Assembly: GCA_009602725.1 (NCBI GenBank) | Contig: WELB01000113.1 | Coordinates: forward strand, 148,619 to 206,423 | DNA from: Spirogloea muscicola | Taxonomy: Eukaryota > Streptophyta > Zygnematophyceae > Spirogloeales > Spirogloeaceae | Reading direction: 5' to 3' | Length of the DNA: 57,805 nt | In this document: piece by piece, positions 1 through 19,000 of the stretch | How the letters are laid out: every line of letters starts with the position of its first letter | How positions within the stretch are numbered: the first letter of the stretch is position 1 | Position numbers and translations under genes: made by a program | Notes under the pieces: model-generated | The model's database searches: none | The model's input: the letters and a program-made list of their open reading frames with translations, nothing else | What the model was told of the DNA's origin: nothing

Positions 1-49
1 ACCCCCCCCCCCCCCCCCCCCCCTCCCCCCCCCCCCCCCCCCCCCCCCC

Positions 50-91
<42 letters not shown>

Positions 92-98
92 CTCTTTC
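1..98. repeat. C-rich low-complexity tract at window start
   Basis: The first ~89 bases are almost pure C with an occasional T and then grade into a CCCT-rich stretch. It is either a genuine homopurine/homopyrimidine microsatellite or a sequencing or assembly artefact at a contig edge. The gene that follows is missing its 5' exons, which favours a break or mis-assembly here. Confidence 0.9.
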
Positions 99-8682
<8,584 letters not shown>

Positions 8683-8747
8683 TCTGGATCTCCTCAGTGC
8701 ACAATGGCGGTCTGTTCTTCAGCAGAAATGCACGCTATTCTGCCACC

Positions 8748-8752
8748 TGTAA
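8748..8752 (+). terminator. TGTAA polyadenylation signal of the KDM5 gene
   Basis: TGTAA lies about 65 nt past the KDM5 stop. TGTAA is the established near-upstream polyadenylation element of chlorophyte algae. The position suits a short 3' UTR, although a 5-mer can occur by chance. Confidence 0.5.
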
Positions 8753-9290
8753 TGTGCCCGCCTCAGCTGTACACAGGGCAAGCCGCGTATCTGCTTTTCT
8801 GTGGATCGCTTATCCTTGCGATCGTTGAATTCGTAGGAGAAAGTTGTGAAATGGAAGATGTATATATTTGCCACATGTTTATTGCCTTCGTCTATGTCAG
8901 TCTTTTGGCCGTGCTACGGGCTCGGTCATCAAGACGCTACCATCAGCTTGCATGCATGGCCTTGTTCCCATACTCGCGCCCTTGTGCAGCCGCCTCTGAG
9001 GGCACTTGCAATAGTTTTGGGGGTGTGGAAGAGGCCCTGTCAAGCAGTTTCCAGATCGGATGTGCATATTTTGAAGAGTGTGGCAGCCTCCCTGACCTTT
9101 TTGTGCTTTCGTGGGTCTCAAAAAGGTAGGGTTGTGCTTGATTCTGGCAGAAAAGTGTCCACTGTTGGAGCTTTTGATATCCATGGTGACTTTCAGGTGT
9201 AGGCATTTAAAGATGAGTTACGTATCACAAATTGACTCAAGTCTTAACTGGCAGGCACAAGCTTTAGGTCCATTTTGTATCTACGTCCGT
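8753..9290. other. Intergenic, no gene seen
   Basis: Only short open frames on both strands, none with a recognisable motif. It lies between the 3' ends of the plus-strand KDM5 gene and the minus-strand TBCC gene, so convergent 3' UTRs are the simplest reading. Confidence 0.5.
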
Positions 9291-9296
9291 TTTGTA

Positions 9297-9426
9297 TCAA
9301 GTGCGTCAGGCCGAGTTCATTGCGGCCTTCCGGTTGGGCCGGCGTTGAGTCCTATTGGCATGGCATTTGCTTATGACATGCGTGATGAGCCGGGAGGCCA
9401 CAATGAACTTGGCCTGACGCACTTGA
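9297..9426. repeat. Inverted repeat / MITE-like hairpin
   Basis: The left arm 9297-9333 (starts tcaagtgcgtcaggcc) is the reverse complement of 9391-9426 (ends ggcctgacgcacttga), with about three mismatches over ~36 bp and a ~57-bp loop. There is no coding potential. It sits directly before a member of a dispersed repeat family (9464-9565), so the two may be parts of one small non-autonomous element. Confidence 0.75.
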
Positions 9427-9463
9427 CTCAACGTGTCAGGAGAGATCGTGTATTAGAAAGAAA

Positions 9464-9565
9464 TGTAGGCCAAACGGCCAGGTACAAAGGCAAGCACATC
9501 TAAAAATCTACATAACCTACAGCAGATTGACACGCTCAATAACCACGGGTCAAAACATATGTCAG
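9464..9565. repeat. Dispersed repeat family A, copy 1
   Basis: This ~100-bp stretch shares ordered blocks with three copies near 38.3-38.7 kb: a gGCCA..cGGCcA.gtA start, 'aaggcaagcac', 'aaatctac', a GAC.CGCTCA-like block, and a closing 'cgggtcA' or 'gagtcagcA' block. The copies are diverged, so the family is old or degenerate. Confidence 0.6.
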
Positions 9566-9823
9566 GGGTCTAAGCCGTCAATGGGAAGATTATTCCGTGG
9601 TCTAGCTGCAAGCGCAGCACCTCGTTGCTGCATACAGAGTCCCAAATTAGGTGTTGAGTGTTGAGTAGCGTACAATTTTATGGGACAGCGTTGCTTTGGT
9701 CAGGGCTGCTGCGGCCATGAGCTATTTACATGCAGCTCCTTCTGCAATGCGTGCTGGCAAATGAGCTGGCATCGAGTACCAAGCGAGTGCACAAGGACAG
9801 TGCGTGTGCCATGCAGGCATCCA
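9566..9823. other. Intergenic, no gene seen
   Basis: No coding block is recognised. It is probably the 3' flank of the minus-strand TBCC gene. Confidence 0.4.
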
Positions 9824-10598
9824 TCAGGCCGGCGGCGCTGGTTCCGGAGGAGCCTCCCTTCCACCATTGCTTTGCAGGTGCTGCTCAGAATGCAAATCCC
9901 AATTGGGAGACGGACCGGCGCGCAGCCAGCTGAAGTCCTGGACGTCGCGCCATTGCAGCGTGTCGTCGGCGAGCCCGGCGGCCGCCAGGTCCGCAGCCAG
10001 GCCGGGATAGTGGTGGCCGGCGTATGGCCCGACGCGGAGGCCCGAGCAGGCCTCGATGGCGGGGCGGCTGCGCACGCGCAGGCGGAGGTCGCAGTCGGCG
10101 GCGCCGGCCAGGCGGACCTGGTGAGCGGCTAGCACGAGCGTGCATCGCGAGAGGCCCTCGGCGTGCGCCGCGCCGGCGACGGGCCCAGCGGCGACCGTGC
10201 AGTCCTGCAGGTCGTGGAGGTAGAGCGCTGCGGCGGGCGCGTCGAGGCGCACGACGCAGCGCCGCAGGCCGCGGAGCACCAGGCACCCGCCGCCGCCGCC
10301 GCCGTCGACGGCTAAGTCTGCGGCGCCCAGCGTCACCGCTGCATCCTCCAGCCCCACCACGACCCGCTCGCTGGCCATGGGTTCCCGGGTGTCGAGCGCC
10401 AGCGCTACTCCTGCCGCCTCGGACCCCAGCAGCGGCGCCGCCATTGCCACCGCAACCGACGTAGACGCCGCCAACTGCGCCGCCGAATCCGCCGCCGCCG
10501 CCGCCGCCGCCGCTGTTGGCGGCGCTGCCGCCTCGTCGCTCCCAGCGCGCTCCGCCTGGTTGCGAGACGACCGGAAGCTGAAGCGGGGCGCACCGCCG

Positions 10599-10600
<2 letters not shown>
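9824..10600 (-). CDS. TBCC: Tubulin-binding cofactor C, C-terminal part (5' interrupted)
   Basis: Tubulin-folding cofactor C: with cofactors D and E it stimulates GTP hydrolysis by beta-tubulin and releases assembly-competent alpha/beta dimers in the cytosol. One uninterrupted frame carries the TBCC/C-CAP beta-helix domain: RVVVGLEDAAVTLG, CLVLRGLRRCVVRLDAP, LYLHDLQDCTVAAGPVAG, RCTLVLAAHQVRLAG and DCDLRLRVRSRPAIE. The last of these holds the conserved Q-x-R-x-H/A-type loop and the catalytic-type Arg region. The tail VQDFSWLRAGPSPNW is typical of plant TBCC. The N-terminal helical domain is absent, because the frame runs into an 83-nt homopolymer that would be read as poly-Lys. The real upstream exon(s) have probably been lost in assembly. 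A shorter start at an internal Met is possible, but the missing N-terminal domain argues for a partial gene. Confidence 0.88.
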
Positions 10601-10683
<83 letters not shown>

Positions 10684-10684
10684 N
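10601..10684. other. 83-T homopolymer plus one N: probable assembly scar
   Basis: Exactly 83 consecutive T (10601-10683) are followed by a single N at 10684. On its minus-strand 5' side is the start of a VMA21-like gene, and on the other side the tail of a TBCC gene. Neither gene is complete, so this looks like an unresolved gap closed through a homopolymer rather than real sequence. Confidence 0.8.
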
Positions 10685-10819
10685 GCGCGCACCGGGGATG
10701 AGGTGGGAGTTGACGGCGAGGAGGAGCGCGACGGGGAGCAGCCACATGAGGAGGGAGGTGAGGACGAAGCGCGCCACCACCTCGCCGGTCGGCGCCGCCG
10801 CCGCCGCCGTCACCGCCAT
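10685..10819 (-). CDS. VMA21-like V-ATPase assembly factor, first exon only (3' truncated)
   Basis: VMA21 is a small ER membrane chaperone that assembles the V0 sector of the vacuolar H+-ATPase. The 44 visible residues start at the ATG complementary to 10817-10819 and include VARFVLTSLLMWLLPVALL and AVNSHLIPG. This is the first transmembrane hairpin of plant VMA21-like proteins, which read 'kFf.aSm.MW..PvaIlygfNh.l.PG'. The second membrane helix and the C-terminal retrieval tail would follow on the minus strand, but the sequence enters the N/poly-T run. A (CCG)n tract near 10796-10845 encodes Ala at its start. The family call rests on one helix and the NPG-like turn, so it is likely but not certain. 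Confidence 0.65.
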
Positions 10820-10845
10820 CGCCGCCGCCGCCGCCGCCGCCGCCG

Positions 10846-11959
10846 GGCGCGGCTGGCCGGGGCCTCGGCTCTCGATTTGGCGCCAACAGAGCTGCGCCGC
10901 GCCCCCGGCGCGGGGCGCGGCGCTGGTCGTAGGACCGAGGCCTCACTCGAATTTGGCGCCAACAGACGAAGCGCTAAACCCGTCCGTTCCACCTGCTCAA
11001 AAGCCGGGCTCACGGGGTTTTGCTTTTGGGGTTTTGCATTGAACGATACCATTAAGGATGCCCCGAAGGATTTCCTCAAGATCACACAAGAAGGCCCCCA
11101 TCACGGGTCTCCCCAGTCAAGAACAGGAAATCTAAAAGCACCTAAACCCTGACTGCTGGGCCGCCTGAGAACCTGAACCCCGGCTGCTGGGCGAGCCTCG
11201 CTCCCTGGCATTCGCAGTGTTTCTGTTGGCAGGACGTGCATTGGCTGCCACCGTTGGCGTTGTGTATACCAAACTCTTCCCGTGCTGCTACTCAATTCGA
11301 CTTTCGGCTCCTGACCAGGGCTTACCGAGCAACCAATCTATGCCAGTTGCTCTTTCAGTGGCTTGTGCTTTCGGCTCCCTTCGGACCTTGTGAAGTCCTT
11401 CTTCATTTCTTCATTCCTTCTGGGCTGGCCTCTCACAGCTATATTGCCGATACTTTGGAAGAGCTTTTCCTTCTATTGAAGAGGTTCAAACCAGGCTGCG
11501 ATGGCTCTTCCAAAGAGGCCGAGGGCTGGTTGCTCTCTGGCCCATGTGCGGCCTGTTGTCTGTGCAACACAACAATCTCCTCTAGCCCCTGCACTGCCGA
11601 GATTAAAACCAGCAAGAGCACTTCCAGATGCCAGCGCTAATGTCAGCGAAAGTTTCCAATCTCGTTGAAGTCGAGGCCTTAAGGGGGCATTGGGGCTTGT
11701 GTGCTGACCTCTTTCCTGGGCAGCCTTGACTTACTGCACTGAAAGGATTAGTAGGCCAGGCCACCTTAAATTACTCAATAATGCACTCAGAACACCAATG
11801 AATACACAAATGTACACGGAGTGAATAGTACAAGTAATAGCACCCCGCTAGATTTCTCGACTTCACTCCAAAAGCACACAGCAAATGGACACAAAGGGCA
11901 CAGATTCCCACAATGTTGCTGCCCTCTCAAGGCCTGATGCTGTTGCCTTCTGACTCCTC
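10846..11959. other. Intergenic; 5' flank of the VMA21-like gene and repeat remnants
   Basis: No gene is recognised. The GC-rich part to about 10960 is probably promoter and 5' UTR. Around 11425-11450 lies a 'cttctgggctggcctctcacagct' block. It recurs in variant form near 26297, 26470, 33185 and 55535, which marks a dispersed repeat remnant. Confidence 0.5.
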
Positions 11960-14900
11960 TCATCCTGCCTCAGACCATTTGTCTCCGGACCACGTGCGAG
12001 CCTCTGCAAAAGCCGGCCGCTGCAGGAGCCCCGTCACTGGAGAGCCTACGATCTCCCCCGGGCTGCCGCCTGGCCTGGGCACGACCAGACCACCAGGAGT
12101 TCGCCGACAGGTCCGCTCCATTGTGCTCAACCTATCAATCTCTTCCTCAAAGCTCGGCGACGCTGCATCTAGCCTACCGCCCTCCTCGGCAGGCACAGTA
12201 GGCTCATCCTCAACCAGGGCTGCAGTTGCTTCAGCAGGCGGCCTACTCTGAGTACTTGGCCTGACACAATCGTGTTCAGAGAAGTGCACGCGTGCAGGCC
12301 GAGGAGGGGCCCACTCAGCGAGAGCCAGAGTGTGGCGCCCTCCGCAGGCAAGGAGGGCAACTCTCCAGTCTCCAGAAGGTGTAGTTGCCGCCCCCAGTGG
12401 ATCAGGTTGCGGACCCAGCTGTCTTGTGCTGTGCATTACAGAGTTGTGCTCACTCAGATCATACGAAACTGAGACTGGCTGGCCAGTTGCCACCAAGCTT
12501 TTGGGTCCCAATCGGCCATTATCTGCCCTGCCAAACTGTTCACGCCGCCCAAGTAAAGAGCCTGATCAGTGCTGTCTGTCTACATACCAAGCCTCCTATC
12601 TTGAACAGCACTCATGACACCATTGTGCAAGGACAACAAGCTCGTGAGTGCAAGCCACGTACAGCAAACATGCAGCCAGCGTCAGTCAGTACCACCGAGT
12701 GCGTCCCTCCACATCCCACCTGTGCAGATTGAGCCCTCATTGAGTACCAGTGGCCAGAGCACCAAGACTGACATGACAAGCATTCAAGGTTCTGCCTTTC
12801 CAGAGGCTACATGTGTCATCGCTTACACCGAAGCCAGAGATTTGTCACAATTTGTAAAATCAAGCCCAGAAGCTTCTTGCTGACTAAGCTGCAAGTGAGC
12901 TAAAGCTAAGTGTTAACAAAGCAACGGCTGTCAGGTACCTGTATGAGCTTCTCATGCGACAGGAGCTCAACCAATGTGGGCCGCATTTTGCTGCCTTTGT
13001 CTTTGTCGCCAAATCCTAGTCGCCCGTGCTCGCCTCTTCCCCATGCATACATCTATTTTCACATGGGGAATGGACTCAAATTGTCAGCCTTAGCCAGTAA
13101 ACCTTAAGCAAAACTTTTGAGATTCTCCTTGTATTTTGCATTAATTGCAATTCTGCCAGTTCCTACAGCCACATATGGAGCTGCATAGCAGAAGGCAGGA
13201 AACATTTGGGTTGCATATTCTACTCTGAGGACTCGCTAAGCCTGCGAAGGAGATTATCATGAAAAGAGCCACCACCCTGTACTATGTTGGACAATCTCTG
13301 AAAACCTCACAAGCAGGTAAGCAGATAATACCTTGCCGCAGCTTCAAATGGCTACTGAATGCCACCCCCCAGCAGACAAGTCAACCTGATCACTCAGTGG
13401 CACAAATTGAGTGCACACAGTAACTACGTCATCAATTTGCCGTGCAGAATCATCCACCAATGAACAATCTTACGTGCTCCGACTACCAGGATGCATCAGT
13501 AATGGCGTAACTTTGTCAAAGAATTGGCTGTCGCAACCGCGCAGTGTCGTAAATCTTCAGCCTGCTCACAATGTTGAGCTGCGCAAGCTCAGCAACCTCG
13601 AGCGGCTGCGAGCGCGGCTGCGTGTCACCGGTGCCGAGCTGCCCATACTCATTGTTGCCCCAGGCCCACACTTGACCAGACTCCGTCAGCACGAGGTTGT
13701 GGAAGGCCCCCACAGCGACCTGGCGGACCCTGGGCAGCCCCGCCACCTTGACTGGGTTCCATATCTGCTTCCTGCCAAGCAATACAAGCTCAGAGTCAAT
13801 CTGTCACAGAAGGATATGATGGTCAAGATTGACATAGGAGCTCAGGGTTATGCTTTAGATCGAGCAATGAAAGTTGCCACACACATCATGGTGCAAGTAC
13901 AGCAGCCGACTAGAGGACTTCTCACAAGCTTGTGAATGGCAGGCAGGAGGTAAAGCAGCTAACGTGTCGCCTGGAGGCCAGGGCTGGCCCCAGGTCCACA
14001 CCTCACCATCCTGGGTGAGGACCACAGAATGCGTGCCCCCAGCTGCTACCTGGCAAAGTGCTTCACTTTGAGTTTGGCACTGTTTCCACATAATCATAGC
14101 TAGCAGCTCAAGGGCAAGCAAGATTGGATGTGCTCAAGCCTTTATTACGTGGGCACAAAGACAGTCTGTAAGAATGGACTGGCCCATGCTGACCTGCTTC
14201 ACGTGGAGGTGAGGCGCGCAAGGTCGAGGCGTTGGTATATCGCGGCAGGTCATCTCCCCCGTCTGGCGCTTCTCAAACCTCGCGCCGCACTGGCCGTACT
14301 CATTACCGCCTGTGCCCATGACACCAGCAAGAATGACTCCACATGACATTTACTTGCACAAACTGGCAAAATATTTGTCTTTACTCTGTCACCTATAAGA
14401 GGCAGATTTGTCGAAGAGACATTCACGCCTGCAAAGTGCTGGGAGCTTAGCACTGCCTTCAGATAGTTCTTTACCACCAATTGCAAAATAGACTGTCGGC
14501 ATGTGTGGCAACTGACAGCAACAGAGTGCTTACCCCAAGCATAGGCCCTGCCGCCATCGTCTACTGCCAGGCAATGCCAGCCTCCAATAGCAGCCTGTAC
14601 ACATACTCACACCACTGGTCCGTGTTACCCAGTATGCACCTACCAGAGTCAGGAATGATCACAGCCTCCATGACGCCAACTGCATCCTGCTTGCGCGCTG
14701 CTGAATTAGCAGGACTAAGTACAGCCTCCTCGACAACATTCACAAGTGCCCTTGCTGTCAAGATTCGTCTAATGATGTAGACGATAAGACTGTCAAGGTA
14801 GAAAGAGGAGTACACATTGCACACAGAGCCATGCGGCTTGGCAATGGACAAGCAGCTTGCGGCGCACTCACTTGGACAATACAAACCTCCGCCAGGGACT

Positions 14901-15665
14901 GCACCTGTGCCACGCAGTCGTACACTCCAACGTCAGATTACTGGAAGCAACCATCGCTCCCAGCATTGCCAAACCATCACACAACGTCATCCTGTGCAAT
15001 GGGCTCCAGCAGAAAGCCGAGGCAGCTAAGATTCGAACCTCCACCTCCAGAACAGCAGCAGCAATGCACTGGGAGGCCCCATCGGGGCTCCTCACCTGGC
15101 TGGGAGTGCTCTCGACCGCCGCCGCAGTGTCGGGGGGGTGCCCAAGCGTGCCGCGCTGGTTCCAGCCCCACACGAACACCTGCCACAAGGCACTGGCCTC
15201 TGAGCTGCCAGCCTGCATGATATCCCATCTCCAAGACGTCCAGCTGCAGTAAAAGTAACAGTGACAGCAATGGTAACAGTAACAGTAACAGTAACAGCAA
15301 TAGTAACAACAATAGCAACAGTAACAATTGTGGCAACCCCGCCTCGTGAGCTGCGCTGCTGCTGCTCAGCCCGTCTCGGCCGCTGCCTGGCCACTCACGC
15401 GGCCGTCGGAGGAGATGGCGAGGGAGTTGCGGCTGCCGGCGGCCAGGCCGACGACGTCCACGGCGTCCAAGGCCGAGACCGGGCGCGGCGACGCCGCGTC
15501 GCCGCGGTCGCCCAGGCCGAGCTGGCCATCCTCGCCGGCGCCCCTGCGGCGCCGCTGCCGCCGCGCGCTCAGACGCAAAAGGCCGGAGCGAGCGTGCCCG
15601 AGAGCTGCCGGACGCGAGCCGCGAGCGGAGAGCGCCCTGGCCGGAAGCTCTCGTGCCCGAGGCAC
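11960..15665 (-). CDS. RCC1-repeat (regulator of chromosome condensation-like) protein
   Basis: A beta-propeller protein of the RCC1 superfamily, which in plants includes UVR8-like and many uncharacterised members. The partner cannot be told from sequence, so no GEF function is claimed. Blades, each on its own minus-strand exon: GAGEDGQLGLGDR and GSRNSLAISSDGRV (15545-15405); VFVWGWNQRGTLGHP (~15200-15150); GWHCLAVDDGGRAYAWG (~14580-14530); GNEYGQCGARFEK (~14305); CQVAAGGTHSVVLTQDGEV (~14060-14000); VAVGAFHNLVLTESGQVWAWG with NNEYGQLGTGD (~13720-13625); AWGRGEHGRLGFGDKD (~13055-13005); GGTHSVVLTDAGC (~12715-12675); FGRADNGRLG (~12530); and LACGGRHTLALAEW (~12360-12320). The C-terminal tail is hydrophilic and ends at the stop 11960-11962. 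The start at 15665 is the first in-frame Met upstream of blade 1, but an upstream start in or near the N gap is possible. An intron at 15246-15335 holds a (GTAACA)n-type microsatellite. Confidence 0.85.
15246..15335. repeat. (AACAGT)n-type microsatellite in an RCC1 intron
   Basis: About 85 bp of imperfect six-base units (aacagt, with aacaat, aatagt and similar variants). It lies between the first two RCC1 blade exons and so is intronic. Open frames through it read as Val/Thr runs and are not coding. Confidence 0.85.
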
Positions 15666-15851
15666 AGCGGGTGGGAAGCCCGCCGCGACACGCGAGCCTG
15701 GCAGCGGCGGCGGCGGCGCTCACCAGGCGATGACGCGCCTCGGCATCGCCGTGCAGCGGCGCCTCGCCACCGCCGCTTCCGCCGCTGCCGGGCCGCTGCC
15801 GGGAAGCGTCCAGCCCTCAGCAACACGCTCGCTCTTAGCGCGCCGCCGCCG

Positions 15852-16036
15852 NNNNNNNNNNNNNNNNNNNNNNNNNNNNNNNNNNNNNNNNNNNNNNNNN
15901 NNNNNNNNNNNNNNNNNNNNNNNNNNNNNNNNNNNNNNNNNNNNNNNNNNNNNNNNNNNNNNNNNNNNNNNNNNNNNNNNNNNNNNNNNNNNNNNNNNNN
16001 NNNNNNNNNNNNNNNNNNNNNNNNNNNNNNNNNNNN
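15852..16036. other. 185-base N gap in a divergent promoter region
   Basis: A run of N flanked on both sides by CGG/CCG-rich sequence. The minus-strand RCC1 gene starts to its left and the plus-strand RPP40-like gene 27 bases to its right. The gap therefore removes most of the shared promoter and 5' UTRs. Confidence 0.95.
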
Positions 16037-16062
16037 GGCGGGGCGGCGGCGGCGGCGCGGGC

Positions 16063-19000
16063 ATGGCGCCGAGGCTCGTGGCCCGCGCGAGCTCGTTCGG
16101 CCACCCGGACTCGCGCTTGGAGGCGCTGGTCGCCGGCCACGCCCTCAACTCCGCTGCGGAGCTGCTCCTGCCCTTCCCCGCCGCCGCCTCCGCGCGGGCC
16201 TTCCGGGTCAGCCCGCCACCGCCGCCGTCGATTTCGCCACTCACTGCAGCCCTCGCAGAACGTCCTCCTGCGCTTGCACATTGTGCAGATCAGGATGTGA
16301 ACCTCCGCCTCAAAGGCCCATGTTCTCCTTTGAGCTAGCCCCAGGCGTTCAGAGGTTCTCCTCCGAGCTTGACAAGCGAAGTGGTCTTAAAGCCGCGGGC
16401 TGGTACTCCCAAAGGTCGGGGGTTCAATGCTCGGGGGCTCGAGTTTTATGTCCCAGCTGGCTGTTCAGGGGCTCTAGTCGTCCCCCGCCGCGTCATCTTC
16501 GTAACTCCATGGACTGAAGCGTGGACACCGATGGCGAGAGTCTGGGTCACAGAAGATTCTTTCGACCTCATGGCTTCACAGCGCGCACGTAAGGCCCAAG
16601 TTTCGTTTTATCTTCTGACCTTGAAGCCTCGAAGCCCCATCGCAAAATCAAATGAACTCCAAGAATGACACACCAGGCCTGGAGCGGCACGCAGCTTCAT
16701 GCTCACCCTGCTCCTCGGCAGGTGACGCTGCACTCGGCTCGCGTTAGGCGCTCGCACGAGCCCAGCATCACTGCGTGCGAGCCCAAGGCTCTATTGTCAA
16801 GCTCGGTGTGTCTGGCGGCCCGCTGTATATACAAGAGAGAGTGTTTCGTACATGTCTCATGATCCTCACAGTCCTCGCTTTATGTGTTGACTTTCCAAAT
16901 CTTGCCATTCCAAAATGCAATTGTTGGTAAGTGGAGATGAATAATCTGACTGGTTTTTGGCTGGGACGGGGTTGGTTTAGCTTCTCATTTACTCAGTACT
17001 TCAAGCTAACAAAGCTGCCATCTAAGATATGCTTGTAAATCGAGTAGGAGGGTTGGCTTGGCACAAGTGCCACCCGATAGTCACGCAGCCCTCCTATCCC
17101 CCAGTCTTTTGATCTGAATAACAGAATGTTAAGTCTGTATTTTATCAACTTGTTTGGTGCAGGACGTGGATGCCATGCTCGCTCGGCTTCTCCAACCCGC
17201 ATGCTTCTACTATAGAGTGCGGGCTCCGTTAGGGGCTCTTCTCGTGGACGACTTCCGCGCCAAGTACTTCAAGCCGTCAGGAGTGGGTGTGCATCCAGGA
17301 TGCGCTTGTCTTGATGGCCTGCGCTTACACTTTTGCCGACCACTAAGCAGCACTCTTGCAAAGCTCAGTTACAAATTGAAACAATTGGCATGGTGTGCGC
17401 CAAGCTGCTTCCATCATGCAGAGAGACATTTGGGAGGTCCTTCAGCTCTGCTGTATGATGTGCAGGAGAGTTTCTTGCGGTCTCAAGCGCGACCGCAATA
17501 GATGGAACGGACGCTGTGGCTATCACGCCTGATGGTACCATGCATAGCTATCACTGTCTTCTCTAGCTGTGGAAGGTCTCCCCAAGTGTGCCACAGGTTT
17601 CAAGCTTCCTCTAGCAGGCTCTAGCGCTTCTTACAACTAGCAGGACTCAAGTGGCTGCATAGCCTTTCCAACAAGCTAGCAGGATCAAAGGGGGAAACAG
17701 CTCTTTGTGATCTGAATATCAGTATAAAGTTGATCAGGGAAGGTGCACTTGGCCGTGACCAAGGACACGTACCAGCAGCTTGGCCTGACAGGTGCATGCT
17801 TTGCAGTTTCTCTTGGTGGTCACCATGCAATACTGATTGTTGACATAGTCTTCATTGCATTGAACGCGCAAATTCTGTGTGTATATAAAATGTGTGTAGT
17901 AAGTTATTCAACGTGAAAGAGAGTGCTAGAGTGTACGTCATGCCACTTTCATGAGACTGTCTTGTAGCTTGCATTCAAAGCCGTAAGGCAACATTGTTGG
18001 CTTTCGCAAGTGACAACAAGTGAAGCTTATTGTGATGCTGTTTACATGCTGCACCTGTGAGGCAGGGAAGTCCTCTGAGCTCGATCCAGGCCAGAGGTAT
18101 AGTATCCTGTGTGGACCCACTGATGTATGTTACTGTTTGAGGATCAAAACAAAATGGGTGGAGACGTCATCCATGCATTGGCAACAAGGGTGTTGAAGAT
18201 CTCTTGACGCCTCTGGACAGACATTTGCATAGACACCACAGCGTCTTCATTCGTGCCAGGCAGGAAGCTGTACAATCGCGTAAGCTTCTCAGCCTTGAAT
18301 GCTGTTGCAGGCCTCCTCACTGCAATCTTAATTATTTTCTCCATTAAGTCCTGAGAGGTGTAGTGCAGTTCCCTGCAGGTGCAGGAGTGCCTGAAGGAGA
18401 GGACTGGACCCCTGAGCTTCCTGTGCACCTTCTTCTCCGGTGGGCTCTGGGTTTAAGCACTTAATGTAATACTGTGTATCTCTGACATGAGCTTGTCTAT
18501 TACAAATACTGCAGTGATTGCCTGCTAACTCTCTGACGGCCGTCATTGTGAGTCACACTCTTCAGGTGAAGGATCCGCTGCTGTGGAGTTCTCAGAGGCA
18601 GCAAGCGCCATTCGAGCTGAGGTGACCTGCTCACAAGAGCTGCTGCAGCAGGTCTTGCTCCCTCCAGCCGGTGCTGGCAATTCGGCAGTCTCAGCCGCAG
18701 CCGGAGACAGGGATGGAGCAGCCGCAGAGGAGGCCTTCATCTCACGAGGCTGGGATCAGGGGGCTTGCCCGCTGGATGCCGAGTTCCTGTCTGCCCTCTT
18801 TGAGTGGCTCGGTGCTGCCGCGTGTCGCATCCTCGGGTCGGTGCTATGACCCTCCTGCTGCAAGCTTCTCTCATTGCAGCTGTTAGTGAGGATGCTACTC
18901 TACTTATCTTAGCCCAGACCGCTGCATGTCACATTGGCCTGCATGCTCAGCAGGTTGGCACACACATAGCCAAACACATTGTGTTAGATAGGTAAGTTGA

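Noticed and set aside
9885-10946. Long minus-strand frames (331-353 codons) through the T run
   Set aside because: They contain poly-Lys from the 83-T homopolymer and an unknown residue at the N. They fuse two different protein families and are artefacts.
16395-16445. Possible tRNA 3' half (ggggttcaatgctcgggg)
   Set aside because: The GTTCAAT looks like a T-loop, but the flanking bases do not form a 5-bp T-stem and no acceptor or anticodon stem is found. It lies in an RPP40-like intron.
15261-16517. Long frames crossing the N gap on both strands
   Set aside because: They exist only because N is read as unknown residues, and the flanks are Ala/Arg-rich and unlike any family. The real starts are the RCC1 blade-1 exon and the RPP40-like ATG at 16063.
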